Shown here: positions 34,688 through 43,298 of the stretch, in pieces | Layout of the letters: the number at the start of each line of letters is the position of its first letter | Position numbering within the stretch: position 1 is the first letter of the stretch | Source: JAVJUV01 sp047314965 | Lineage (GTDB): Bacteria > Pseudomonadota > Alphaproteobacteria > Rhodobacterales > Rhodobacteraceae | DNA: 64,000 nucleotides | Reading direction: 5' to 3' | NCBI RefSeq assembly: GCF_047314965.1 | Contig: NZ_JBLBVK010000050.1 | Coordinates: 1 to 64,000, forward strand | Position numbers and translations under genes: made by a program | The notes under the pieces: model-generated | Told to the model about the DNA's origin: nothing | The model's input: the letters and a program-made list of their open reading frames with translations, nothing else | Database searches by the model: none

Positions 34688-35502
34688 GCCGTATCCTCCC
34701 GCGCGTCGATGACATGCCCCTCGATGATCCCTTCGTTCACCTCCAACCATCTCGCCCGATAGGAAAACCGCGCGGCCGCCGCAACGTCGTTCTGGAACGC
34801 CGCGTTCACGCCCGCGCCGACCGCCGCGCCGATCACCGGCGCAAGCTGAGCCATCTTGCGCGTCGATAGGTTGATCCCCAGCGTCGCCGCCACCCGCTGC
34901 GTCGCCGCGACCGATCCCGTGGTCTGCCCCGTCAGACGCACGATCTTCTGCCAATCCTCGCGCCCGAATTCGCTCCGCTCCTTCGCCATCCGAACCATAA
35001 CCTTGTCCCGCTCGTCCTTCGAGTTCGCCCCGGCCAGTTGAAGAATATCGAGGATATACACCCGCTCCGCCTCGGTATCGGCCCCGAACCCATAGCAAAG
35101 CCCGGTAAGACGCGCGGTCCGAAGCGCCAGAGCCACCGTCGCCGGCACGTCGATAGCCAGTCCCAGCGCGCCAAAGGCACCCGCCGCGCCACCGCCGGTC
35201 ACCGCATAGCCAAGCGCCCAGCGCCGCACGTCCGCAGCGGCTTCGTCGCAGGCCTGCAGATCAGAAAAATCGTGATCTATCGCGGCCTTACGGATCGTGT
35301 TTGACGCTGCCCAGTCCGCTCCGCGGATCGCAGCCTCGATCACCTCCGAAGGGATGAGCCGGTTGGTCAAGAGCGCAACCGGCTTGGCGATCGAACGTAC
35401 GGCACGGGGCAACAGAGACGGACCTGCGGCGCGAAAGCTGTCCTGCTCCCGCAATACCTGCTCGACATACGGCACGGTCACGATATCGCCCTTGGTCCTC
35501 AT
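34684..35502 (-). CDS. EcsC-family protein
   Basis: 272 aa from the ATG at 35502 (SD GGGAG). EcsC-domain protein, recognised by ALGYAVTGGGAAGAFGALGLAIDVPATVALALRT and by AAVGAGVNAAFQNDVAAAA; amphipathic and glycine-rich rather than clearly transmembrane. EcsC is named after the third gene of the Bacillus ecs locus and its biochemical role is unknown. The ATG overlaps the stop of the preceding small ORF (TGATG) and its own stop overlaps DUF1311, so it belongs to the coupled chain inside the liu operon. Confidence 0.82.
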   Translation of the reverse strand: MRTKGDIVTVPYVEQVLREQDSFRAAGPSLLPRAVRSIAKPVALLTNRLIPSEVIEAAIRGADWAASNTIRKAAIDHDFSDLQACDEAAADVRRWALGYAVTGGGAAGAFGALGLAIDVPATVALALRTARLTGLCYGFGADTEAERVYILDILQLAGANSKDERDKVMVRMAKERSEFGREDWQKIVRLTGQTTGSVAATQRVAATLGINLSTRKMAQLAPVIGAAVGAGVNAAFQNDVAAAARFSYRARWLEVNEGIIEGHVIDAREDTA

Positions 35503-35720
35503 CCGAGTATCTCCCGTGTGCGCCTGAGTTCGAGTGCGCGCTCCGCCGTCATTGCAGTTCGGTCGTCGGCATGGGCATCGTTTGCCTCCCTTCGACGGAT
35601 GCAATCAGTCATGCCCGGACGACCCGCCGTTCGCCCCGCCCCAACCACCGCTCCAAGAACAGAAACATCGCGAGGCAAGACACTTAACAGAAGGTATTTA
35701 TCAGGACTCGAGTAAATCAT
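35499..35720 (-). CDS. Small hypothetical protein in the liu mini-gene chain
   Basis: 73 aa. Not recognised. It begins ATGA-coupled to the 93-aa gene upstream with SD GGAGGA 9 nt before, and ends TGATG-coupled to EcsC. The N-terminal part is hydrophobic (YLLLSVLPRDVSVLGAVVGAG), the C-terminal half charged (RREANDAHADDRTAM...ELRRTREILG). An internal ATG at 35612 would leave 37 aa. The double coupling is the main reason to call it. Confidence 0.45.
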   Translation of the reverse strand: MIYSSPDKYLLLSVLPRDVSVLGAVVGAGRTAGRPGMTDCIRRREANDAHADDRTAMTAERALELRRTREILG

Positions 35721-35998
35721 GTCCGCACGTCCTCCGGCACGATCAAAGTGCCTCCCCGGTCAAAGAGATAGGTACGCACCTTCCCGCTTGCACCACAGCG
35801 AACGACAATCCAGACCCGACCTTCCCCCGGAATTCCCACGCAATCCGCCCGCGAACCACCGGTTTCCTCGGCATAAAGCCCAGCGCCCGCTTCGATGACC
35901 TGCGTCTCCGTGATCGCCGGGCGGATGCCCGCCCAGACGCCCAGGACCGCAGCCACGCAGCAGAGCATGAACGTCACGGCAAGAACCGGCCTCGGCAT
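35717..35998 (-). CDS. Small secreted or membrane-anchored hypothetical protein
   Basis: 93 aa. One N-terminal hydrophobic segment (about 5-24, LAVTFMLCCVAAVLGVWAGI) is either a signal anchor or a signal peptide. The rest has two cysteines (RADCVGIP, VVRCGASG) spaced for a disulfide, then YLFDRGGTLIVP. No family named. It lies 5 bp after the 40-aa gene and is ATGA-coupled to the next. Confidence 0.6.
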   Translation of the reverse strand: MPRPVLAVTFMLCCVAAVLGVWAGIRPAITETQVIEAGAGLYAEETGGSRADCVGIPGEGRVWIVVRCGASGKVRTYLFDRGGTLIVPEDVRT

Positions 35999-36003
35999 CC
36001 GCC

Positions 36004-36126
36004 TCAGACCTGCGATCCCAGCCAGAAGGCCATCGCCAGAAGCCCCAATGCGGCAACGATCACACCTATCGCCAGCTTGGGATCGCGCCCATGCTGACCC
36101 CGTTTCTGCGGCAACCAGAGTTTCAT
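36004..36126 (-). CDS. Forty-residue single-span membrane protein
   Basis: 40 aa: a basic N-terminus (MKLWLPQKRGQHGRDPK) then one transmembrane helix (about 18-37, LAIGVIVAALGLLAMAFWLG). Its ATG overlaps the liuA stop (ATGA, 36123-36126) and has SD GGGAG 7 nt upstream, both of which favour a real gene. Positively charged inside and a short outside tail fit an N-in single-pass protein. Function unknown; too short for family recognition. Confidence 0.6.
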   Translation of the reverse strand: MKLWLPQKRGQHGRDPKLAIGVIVAALGLLAMAFWLGSQV

Positions 36127-37286
36127 CCCATTGCTCCCATCAACTCGCGTCCGATCAGCATGCGCCGAATTTCGGACGTTCCAGCCCCGATCTCCATCAG
36201 TTTCGCATCGCGGAACAGACGCGCAACAGGAGAATCCGAGAGAAAGCCCGCTCCGCCCATCGCCTGCACCGCCTGGTGCGCCTGTGTCATCGCCACCTCG
36301 GAGGCATAAAGACAGCAGGCCGCCGCGTCCTGGCGCGTCACGTCGCCCCGGTCGCAGGCCTTGGCCACCTCGTAGACATAGGCGCGCGCCGAGTTCATCG
36401 CGGTGTACATGTCCGCGATCTTGCCCTGCATCAGCTGGAACGACCCGATCGGCTGCCCGAACTGTTTTCTTTCCGCCATGTAGGGCATGATCGCATCCAT
36501 GCAGGCCGCCATGATCCCGGGCCCGATAGCCGCCAGCACAACGCGCTCATAGTCGAGCCCGCTCATCAGCACGGCCACGCCACGCCCTTCTTCGCCCAAC
36601 ACGTTCTCGAACGGCACTTCCACATCCTCGAAGATCAACTCGGCCGTGTTCGAGCCCCGCATCCCCAGCTTGTCGAAATGCGGTGAGGTCGAGAATCCTG
36701 CCATCTCCTTCTCGATCAGAAACGCCGTGATCCCCTTCGACCCCGCCTCGGGATCAGTCTTGGCATAGACAACCAGCGTATCCGCATCCGGCCCGTTGGT
36801 GATCCAGTACTTCGTGCCGTTCAGCCGGTAGTGATCGTTCCGCTTCTCAGCCCTCAGCTTCATCGAGACCACGTCGCTGCCGGCCCCTGCCTCGCTCATA
36901 GCCAGAGCACCCACATGCTCGCCCGAAATAAGCCGCGGCAGGTACTTCGCCTTCTGCGCTTCCGTCCCGTTCAGCTTGATCTGGTTGACGCAAAGGTTCG
37001 AATGCGCCCCGTAGGACAGGCTGACCGAGGCCGAGGCCCGTGCCAGTTCCTCGACGGCAACCGCATGGGCCAGATAGCCCATCCCCGCGCCGCCATATTC
37101 CTCGGGCACGGTTATTCCCAATAGCCCCAGATCACCCATCTCGCGCCAGAGCTCCGCTGGAAAAGCGTTGGTCCGGTCAATCTCGGCCGCCATCGGCGCC
37201 ACGCGTTCCTGCGCCCAACGGTGCACCATGTCGCGCAGCGCCTCGACGTCTTCCCCCAGATCGAACCGCATCGAGCCCACGAACAT
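36123..37286 (-). CDS. liuA: Isovaleryl-CoA dehydrogenase
   Basis: 387 aa from the ATG at 37286; a GTG at 37295 is possible. FAD-dependent acyl-CoA dehydrogenase that converts isovaleryl-CoA to 3-methylcrotonyl-CoA, feeding electrons to ETF. Signatures: LAMSEAGAGSDVVSMK (FAD/substrate loop), YWITNGPDADTLVVYAKTD, and QAMGGAGFLSDSPVARLFRDAKLMEIGAGTSEIRRMLIGR. It is first in the leucine operon and lies 18 bp after a perfect palindrome that is probably its operator. Confidence 0.95.
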   Translation of the reverse strand: MFVGSMRFDLGEDVEALRDMVHRWAQERVAPMAAEIDRTNAFPAELWREMGDLGLLGITVPEEYGGAGMGYLAHAVAVEELARASASVSLSYGAHSNLCVNQIKLNGTEAQKAKYLPRLISGEHVGALAMSEAGAGSDVVSMKLRAEKRNDHYRLNGTKYWITNGPDADTLVVYAKTDPEAGSKGITAFLIEKEMAGFSTSPHFDKLGMRGSNTAELIFEDVEVPFENVLGEEGRGVAVLMSGLDYERVVLAAIGPGIMAACMDAIMPYMAERKQFGQPIGSFQLMQGKIADMYTAMNSARAYVYEVAKACDRGDVTRQDAAACCLYASEVAMTQAHQAVQAMGGAGFLSDSPVARLFRDAKLMEIGAGTSEIRRMLIGRELMGAMG

Positions 37287-37303
37287 CAATGCCACCCCCG
37301 ATT

Positions 37304-37321
37304 ATTGAACGACCGTTCAAT
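37304..37321 (-). promoter_or_regulatory. Perfect palindromic operator upstream of liuA
   Basis: ATTGAACG-AC-CGTTCAAT is an 18-bp perfect inverted repeat with a 2-bp centre, ending 18 bp before the liuA start. The size and arm length suit a TetR-family repressor dimer, a type known to control branched-chain acyl-CoA catabolism. No regulator gene lies in the immediate neighbourhood, so the binder would be encoded elsewhere. Confidence 0.6.
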
Positions 37322-37353
37322 TAAGACATATCTTCCGGTACCGGTCAATTCCC

Positions 37354-38145
37354 TCAGCGCGTGAATCGCCCGCCTCCCCGGGTGGCGATCGCGGCCACCA
37401 GCGCGTCGTCCAGATGCAGCCCGCACCGCCCGACCATTGCCCGCGAGGCCGGATTGTCCCGCGCCACGAACTCGGTCACCCGCCCCAAGCCCAGCGCCTT
37501 GCGGCTCTCGACGATGCACAGCGCATTCGCATAGACCCCAAGTCCCAGCCCCCGCGCTCCGGGGTCGACCGAAACAAGGCCGATGAACGCAGTATCGGCG
37601 AAGGGACCCTCGGGGTGAAACATCATCGTGGCATGGGCCATGGCCATCAGCCGCTGTTCCCCGTCCTCGATCAGGACGTTCAGCGCCGGTACATTCTCGC
37701 CCCTGAACGCGAACCCCGGACTGGACGAGACACCGCAAACCGCATTCAGCGCCTGCATCTTCGCGACTTCCTCAGCATCCGGCACCATGACCGCACGCGC
37801 CGTCCAACCCTTCGGCAGACTGCGTGCCGCAACCACGGCTTCCGAAGCGGCAACGATGCACTCGGCATCCCCCATGAATGCATCCCAGGAATGAACCTCC
37901 CACGATGCTCCCAAATGCCGGGCCGCCCAAGCGTCAACCTCGGCTTCGCTCATCAGCACGAGCGCTACAATACCGTCTTGCTCGACCATCTCGCTGATTT
38001 CAGGCCAGACCCCGGTAGCCGGGTCCACCACGACCAACAACCTGCTCCCGTAAGCCAGCCAGGGCGACCGGGCGAAGACGTCCTTCCTTGCCAGCAATCG
38101 CTTCTGCCGTTCGACCGCCGCTTCGTCGCCCCAGAACTCCGCCAT
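37354..38145 (-). CDS. GNAT-family N-acetyltransferase
   Basis: 263 aa from the ATG at 38145 (SD GGAGG, 7 nt). The C-terminal half is a GNAT fold: FIGLVSVDPGARGLGLGVYANALC carries the acetyl-CoA-binding (R/Q)xxGxG/A-type motif, then FVARDNPASRAMVGRCGL. The N-terminal half (about 1-130) is unassigned and may recognise the substrate. It diverges in regulation from liuA, whose operator lies in the gap, but is on the same strand. Acceptor unknown. Confidence 0.8.
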   Translation of the reverse strand: MAEFWGDEAAVERQKRLLARKDVFARSPWLAYGSRLLVVVDPATGVWPEISEMVEQDGIVALVLMSEAEVDAWAARHLGASWEVHSWDAFMGDAECIVAASEAVVAARSLPKGWTARAVMVPDAEEVAKMQALNAVCGVSSSPGFAFRGENVPALNVLIEDGEQRLMAMAHATMMFHPEGPFADTAFIGLVSVDPGARGLGLGVYANALCIVESRKALGLGRVTEFVARDNPASRAMVGRCGLHLDDALVAAIATRGGGRFTR

Positions 38146-38218
38146 CAGAACGCCTCCGCCCTTTTTGAGTGCAGCATGAAGACGAAAGCAATGTCCGGCA
38201 ACAGAAAGAAAAGAACGG

Positions 38219-38884
38219 TCAGGACAACAGTGCCGAAAGGACCTCCGGCAGGTCTGGATAACTGGGCAATAGCGCATCGGGTTCCAGCCGAGCGATACCC
38301 GGGCCTTCAGGTCCAAACGCAACCAGCACAACCGGAACCCCCACTGCCCGCGCGGTTTTCACATCCGTGTCCGTATCCCCGATAAGGACCGACCGCGCCG
38401 GATCGCCACCCGCCCGCAGCACCGACTCCCGATATGGCAAGGGATCTGGCTTTCGGACCGGAAACGTGTCCGCCCCGACAAGAGACCCGAACAAGCCGCG
38501 CACTCCCAGCTTCTGCATCAGCGCCTCGGCCAGCCCCTCGGGCTTGTTCGTGCAGATCCCGACCCTGATCCCGACAGCCAGAAGCGACTCTACAGCCGCC
38601 TCCGCTCCGGGATAGAGCCGGGTTTCACGGTCGATATTCTCTGCGTAGCGCTCAAGAAATTCCGGGTAAAACCGGTCCACCTCGTCTTCGCCGAAACTGC
38701 CCTCAAGGCGGGAAAAGCCAAGACGCAGCATCGCGCGACCGCCGTGAAACGCCGTCAACCTGTCCGCCACAGGATCAAGAAGCGGCCCATGCCCCTGCCC
38801 GACGAAACACGCATTCGCCGCTGCGATCAGATCTCCACTTGTGTCCGCAAGTGTTCCATCCAAATCGAAAATCACGGTGTTCAT
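38219..38884 (-). CDS. gph: HAD-superfamily phosphatase, phosphoglycolate phosphatase type (second copy)
   Basis: 221 aa. Motif I FDLDGTLADTSGD (6-18), motif II CTNKPEGLAEA, and GDTDTDVKTARAVG near the C-terminus; a cap domain lies between. Resembles Gph more closely in its NACFVGQGHGP cap region than the gene at 3951. Divergent from glmU across a 122-bp gap. With two Gph-like genes in one window, one may serve another phosphomonoester. Confidence 0.85.
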   Translation of the reverse strand: MNTVIFDLDGTLADTSGDLIAAANACFVGQGHGPLLDPVADRLTAFHGGRAMLRLGFSRLEGSFGEDEVDRFYPEFLERYAENIDRETRLYPGAEAAVESLLAVGIRVGICTNKPEGLAEALMQKLGVRGLFGSLVGADTFPVRKPDPLPYRESVLRAGGDPARSVLIGDTDTDVKTARAVGVPVVLVAFGPEGPGIARLEPDALLPSYPDLPEVLSALLS

Positions 38885-39006
38885 ATCTCAACCCTCGGCA
38901 AAAGCCCGCTTCTTCTGTAATCTTCGGCAACAAGTGTTGATGCCGGCCTGTCTTGCAGGACCACACCTAGCGGCTAAAACACCGCAGGAAAAAGGGAAAG
39001 AGCAGT

Positions 39007-40356
39007 ATGCCCACTCATCTCATTCTCCTCGCCGCCGGCGCGGGAACTAGAATGATGTCGGATCGCGCGAAGGTGCTCCACGAGATTGCGGGCGCGCCTC
39101 TTTTTGCCCATGCGCTGGCCTCGGCAACGGACCTTGATGGAAGGAAGGTGATTGTCACCGGCCATGAAGGGGCTTCGGTGCGCAAGGCGGCGCTTGAACT
39201 GGACGAAACGCTCACCTGCGTCGAACAGGCCGAACAAAAGGGCACGGCGCACGCCGTCACCATGGCGGCCGACACGCTGAAGGACGCGGGCGGCGATACC
39301 GTGATGCTCTTCGGCGATACGCCCTTCATCCGTCCCGAGACTCTTCAAGCAATGTCCGCTGCCCGTGCCGCAGGGGCCGACATCGTCTTTCTTGGATTCG
39401 AGGCAGCCGACCCGGCGCGTTATGGCCGCATGATCACCGACGGCGACACGCTCATCAGGATCGTCGAGTGGAAAGACGCCACCGAGGACGAGCGGGCGAT
39501 CACGCTCTGCAACTCGGGCGTGGTGATGGCGGCAACCGACACGCTCCTGCGCCTTGCCGCAGCAACTGGCAACGACAACGTGGCCGGCGAGTACTACCTG
39601 ACCGACATCGCCGCACTGGGCCGGGCCGAAGGCATGTCGGTCAAGGTGGTGACCTGCGACGAGGCCGAAACGCTCGGTATCAACACCCGCGCCGATCTGG
39701 CAGCCGCCGAGGCAGTCTTCCAGGCTCGCGCCCGTGCCGACCTACTCGCGAACGACGTCACCATGCAGGCCCCCGAGACGGTGCACCTGTCCTTCGACAC
39801 GCATATCGGACGGGATGCGGTCATCGAACCGAACGTTGTGTTCGGCCCCGGCGTCACGATCGAATCCGGCGCCACGATCCGTGCTTTCTCCCACCTCGAA
39901 GGCTGCCATGTCTCCGCAGGTGCCGTGGTCGGGCCCTATGCCCGCCTCCGCCCGGGCGCGGAACTCGGCAACAACTCCCGCGTCGGCAACTTCGTTGAGG
40001 TGAAGAACGCCCAGATCGGCGAAGGTGCCAAGGTCAACCACCTGACCTATATTGGCGACGCCGAGATTGGCGACGGCACCAACATCGGCGCGGGCACTAT
40101 CACCTGCAACTACGACGGCGTCTTCAAGCACCGGACGGTGATCGGAAAGAACGCGTTCATCGGCTCGAACACCCTCATCGTGGCTCCGCGCACGATCGGC
40201 GACGAAGCGATGACCGCCACGGGCTCCGTAATCAACAGGGACGTCCCGGCAGGCGATCTGGCCGTCGCGCGCGGCAAACAGGAAAACAGGCCGGGCTACG
40301 CCCGAAAGCTATTTTCGAGACTCCGCGCCGCCAAGGCCGCGAAACAGAAAGGATAA
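39007..40356 (+). CDS. glmU: Bifunctional UDP-GlcNAc pyrophosphorylase / glucosamine-1-phosphate acetyltransferase
   Basis: 449 aa. Makes UDP-N-acetylglucosamine from GlcN-1-P for peptidoglycan and LPS. The N-terminal uridyltransferase (LAAGAGTRMMSDRAKVLHEI, 8-27) is followed by a left-handed beta-helix of hexapeptide repeats (about 235-430) containing the acetyltransferase site (YARLRPGAELG, VNHLTYIGDAEIG, NYDGVFKHRTVIG). SD AAAGGGAAAGAG precedes the ATG. It lies 5 bp ahead of glmS, so both sugar-nucleotide steps are co-transcribed. Confidence 0.96.
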   Translation: MPTHLILLAAGAGTRMMSDRAKVLHEIAGAPLFAHALASATDLDGRKVIVTGHEGASVRKAALELDETLTCVEQAEQKGTAHAVTMAADTLKDAGGDTVMLFGDTPFIRPETLQAMSAARAAGADIVFLGFEAADPARYGRMITDGDTLIRIVEWKDATEDERAITLCNSGVVMAATDTLLRLAAATGNDNVAGEYYLTDIAALGRAEGMSVKVVTCDEAETLGINTRADLAAAEAVFQARARADLLANDVTMQAPETVHLSFDTHIGRDAVIEPNVVFGPGVTIESGATIRAFSHLEGCHVSAGAVVGPYARLRPGAELGNNSRVGNFVEVKNAQIGEGAKVNHLTYIGDAEIGDGTNIGAGTITCNYDGVFKHRTVIGKNAFIGSNTLIVAPRTIGDEAMTATGSVINRDVPAGDLAVARGKQENRPGYARKLFSRLRAAKAAKQKG

Positions 40357-40361
40357 GCCCC

Positions 40362-42176
40362 ATGTGCGGCATCGTCGGAATTCTCGGAGATCACGAAGCG
40401 GCCCCCACGCTGGTCGAGGCGCTGAAACGGCTCGAATACCGCGGCTACGACAGCGCAGGGATTGCCACCGTTCACAACGGCACGCTCGACCGCCGCCGCG
40501 CCGTCGGCAAACTCGTGAACCTGTCCGATCTTCTCGTTCACAATCCGCTTCCAGGAAAGGCTGGCATCGGCCACACTCGCTGGGCCACCCACGGCGCACC
40601 TTCCGAACTGAACGCGCACCCGCATCGGTCCGGACCCGTGGCCGTGGTCCACAACGGGATCATCGAGAACTTCAAGACACTCCGCGAAGACCTCGCAGGA
40701 AAAGGCTACACCACCGAAACCGAAACCGATACGGAAACCGTCTCGCTTCTCTGCCAGTCCTTTCTCGATCAAGGTCTCGCCCCCCGCGACGCCGCCGAAC
40801 AAACCGTCGCGCGGCTGGAAGGCGCCTATGCGCTGGCCTTCCTCTTCGATGGCGAGGAAGACCTGATCATCGCAGCCCGCAAGGGATCTCCGCTTGCCGT
40901 TGGTCATGGTGACGGCGAGATGTTCCTCGGCTCCGACGCCATAGCCCTCGCGCCGCTCACCGACCGCATCACCTATCTGGAAGAGGGCGATTTCGCCGTC
41001 CTGACACGCGCGGGCGTCGAGATCATCGATGCAAAGGGCAACCGCGCGAACCGCGAGATCCGCACGATCCAGATCGACACCGCCGCTGTCGAGAAAGGCG
41101 GTCACAAGCACTTCATGGCCAAGGAAATCGCCGAGCAGCCCACGGTTCTGGCGGATGCTGCCAACCACTATCTCGCAGGCGATACCCTGAACCTGCCCGG
41201 CACACTGCCCGATTTCGCGCAGGTCGACCGCATGGTGATGGTCGCATGCGGCACGGCCTTCTACGCCTGCCTGACCGCGAAATACTGGATCGAACGCCTC
41301 GCCGGCATCCCGGTCGAGGTCGACATCGCCTCCGAGTACCGCTACCGCACACCTCCCATCGGTCCAAACACGCTCGCAGTCTTCGTCTCTCAGTCGGGCG
41401 AGACCGCCGACACGCTCGCCGCGCTGCGCTACGCCGCCGACAAGGCGCGTATCGTCTCGGTCGTGAACGCGCCCGAAAGCTCCATCGCCCGGGAAAGCGA
41501 CGTGGCGCTGCCGATCCTCGCAGGCGCCGAGATCGGGGTCGCCTCCACCAAGGCCTTCTCCTGCCAGCTCTTCGTTCTTCTGACGCTCGCGCTCCGCGCC
41601 GCCTCGGACCGGGGCCGTATCACGCCCGGCGAACTCAGGGAGCATATCGCCACTCTCCGCGCGCTCCCCGGCCTGATGAGCCAGGCGCTCACCACCTCCG
41701 AGGCGATCCGTGACACCGCGCGCCGCCTTGCCGAAGCACAGGACATCCTCTTCCTCGGGCGCGGCCAGATGTACCCGCTGGCCCTCGAAGGCGCTCTGAA
41801 GCTCAAGGAAATCAGCTACATCCACGCCGAGGGATACGCCTCGGGCGAACTCAAGCACGGCCCCATCGCGCTCATCGACCGCAACGTGCCGGTCATTGTC
41901 ATGGCGCCTCAGGACGCGCTCTTCGACAAGACCGTCTCGAACATGCAGGAAGTCATGGCCCGCGGCGGCCAGATCTACCTCGTGTCCGACCGCAAGGGCG
42001 CGAAGATCGCCGGAGACGGAACGACCGCCGTGATCGAGATGCCCGAGGTTCCCGACCTGATCGCGCCCATCCTCTACGCGGTCCCGGCCCAGCTTCTGGC
42101 CTATCACACAGCCGTCGCCAAGGGCACCGACGTCGACCAGCCCCGGAACCTCGCCAAATCGGTGACGGTCGAGTAG
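40362..42176 (+). CDS. glmS: Glutamine--fructose-6-phosphate aminotransferase (isomerising)
   Basis: 604 aa. Produces glucosamine-6-phosphate from fructose-6-P and glutamine. The N-terminal Ntn glutaminase begins MCGIVGILGD (catalytic C2) with RWATHG; two SIS isomerase domains follow (SQSGETADTLAALR; STKAFSCQL; C-terminal PRNLAKSVTVE). No ribozyme-type leader is visible; the gene directly follows glmU, so control is likely at the operon promoter. Confidence 0.97.
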   Translation: MCGIVGILGDHEAAPTLVEALKRLEYRGYDSAGIATVHNGTLDRRRAVGKLVNLSDLLVHNPLPGKAGIGHTRWATHGAPSELNAHPHRSGPVAVVHNGIIENFKTLREDLAGKGYTTETETDTETVSLLCQSFLDQGLAPRDAAEQTVARLEGAYALAFLFDGEEDLIIAARKGSPLAVGHGDGEMFLGSDAIALAPLTDRITYLEEGDFAVLTRAGVEIIDAKGNRANREIRTIQIDTAAVEKGGHKHFMAKEIAEQPTVLADAANHYLAGDTLNLPGTLPDFAQVDRMVMVACGTAFYACLTAKYWIERLAGIPVEVDIASEYRYRTPPIGPNTLAVFVSQSGETADTLAALRYAADKARIVSVVNAPESSIARESDVALPILAGAEIGVASTKAFSCQLFVLLTLALRAASDRGRITPGELREHIATLRALPGLMSQALTTSEAIRDTARRLAEAQDILFLGRGQMYPLALEGALKLKEISYIHAEGYASGELKHGPIALIDRNVPVIVMAPQDALFDKTVSNMQEVMARGGQIYLVSDRKGAKIAGDGTTAVIEMPEVPDLIAPILYAVPAQLLAYHTAVAKGTDVDQPRNLAKSVTVE

Positions 42177-42211
42177 GCGCCTCAAATTTGCCTATTGGCA
42201 AGGAAACGCGT

Positions 42212-43174
42212 TCACCTGCGGCCTGAACCTCTGTCCGTTCGCGGCAACAGGTTCACGCCCCCGGGAGACCGGGTGTTCCCGGCGTAGAGCTTGGCCTCGC
42301 GGCCCAGTTCTTCATAAAGATGTGCCATCAAGGCGCGCACCCGCGCGGTACCCCTCAGATCGGGATGGGTCAGAACCCACAGCGTCAGGTCGAGAGCGGC
42401 AACCGTATCCGAGACGCGCTCCACCTCTTCGTATCGATCCGCGAAATAGCACGGCAACAGCGCGATCCCCATACCCTCGGCCACCGCGTTCAGCACCGCC
42501 CGCGAGGCCCGGCTCATGAAAACCACCTGCGGCAACCCTGCTTCCGCCGTGGGCCAGACCAACGGCACCAGCCAGGGCAGCGTCCCCTCGATCATGCACC
42601 AGTCATGGGCATCGAGCGTCCGCGTGCCGGCGCGCTCCAGGTACGAAGACGCAGCATAGAGAGCAAACCGGAAATCTCCGATCTTCTTTCCGAAGCTCGC
42701 CTCGGGCGGCGTCCGCGTCGCACGGATCGCCACCTCCGCTTCCCGCCGCGCCATGTCGACGGCCGCGTGACCCGGCGACAGGTCGATCCTGATCTCCGGA
42801 TGCTCCGCCCGGAACCGCCGGACGATCCCGGGTGCAAGATCCTCCGCGAACGCCTCCGGACAGGTCAACCGCACCCGGCCCGTCAGCTTCCCGTCCGCCC
42901 CCAGCACCTCCAGCCCCAGCGCGTTGAACTCCGCCTCGACCCGCTGGCCATAAGCCAAGGCGGTGCGCCCCGCATCCGTCATCACATACCCCGTCGGAAA
43001 CCGCTCGAAGAACCGCACCCCGGTCTTCTCCTCCACCGAGTTGATCCGCCGGAAGATCGTCGAATGGGTCTGCCCGAGTTCACGCGCAGCACCCGACAGG
43101 CTCTCGTGCCGGCAGATCGCCAGGATCAGTTTCAGATCATTCCACTCCAGATCCCGCGCCGGAAAAGCTGTCAT
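42212..43174 (-). CDS. LysR-family transcriptional regulator
   Basis: 320 aa. N-terminal winged helix-turn-helix (about 10-70, SLSGAARELGQTHSTIFRRINSVEEKTG) and a C-terminal inducer-binding domain. Divergent from the small monooxygenase-like gene at 43299; the 124-bp gap contains TTTGC-type palindromes that are its likely binding sites. LysR regulators often control the divergent neighbour and themselves. Inducer unknown. It converges with glmS (35-bp gap). Confidence 0.92.
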   Translation of the reverse strand: MTAFPARDLEWNDLKLILAICRHESLSGAARELGQTHSTIFRRINSVEEKTGVRFFERFPTGYVMTDAGRTALAYGQRVEAEFNALGLEVLGADGKLTGRVRLTCPEAFAEDLAPGIVRRFRAEHPEIRIDLSPGHAAVDMARREAEVAIRATRTPPEASFGKKIGDFRFALYAASSYLERAGTRTLDAHDWCMIEGTLPWLVPLVWPTAEAGLPQVVFMSRASRAVLNAVAEGMGIALLPCYFADRYEEVERVSDTVAALDLTLWVLTHPDLRGTARVRALMAHLYEELGREAKLYAGNTRSPGGVNLLPRTDRGSGRR

Positions 43175-43187
43175 GATCCTGTCCGTT

Positions 43188-43230
43188 TTTGCAAATCATC
43201 TTTGCCATAATAGCAAATATTTTTGCGAAA
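43188..43230. promoter_or_regulatory. Candidate LysR operator region with three TTTGC-based palindromes
   Basis: Within 43 bp: TTTGCAAA (43188-43195), the 17-bp inverted repeat TTTGC-CATAATA-GCAAA (43201-43217, T-N11-A type spacing), and the near-palindrome TTTTTGCGAAA (43220-43230). They sit between divergent genes, just ahead of the LysR start, which fits repression or activation by that regulator. Confidence 0.45.
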
Positions 43231-43298
43231 CCAAACAGGTCATAGTCGTCTCACAGGGTCACATGACCCGGCCACACCAGGATCAAAGGAGACAGAAA

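Noticed and set aside
40357..40361. glmS ribozyme or riboswitch before glmS
   Set aside because: glmS starts 5 bp after glmU; there is no space for a ribozyme, which is a Firmicute feature.
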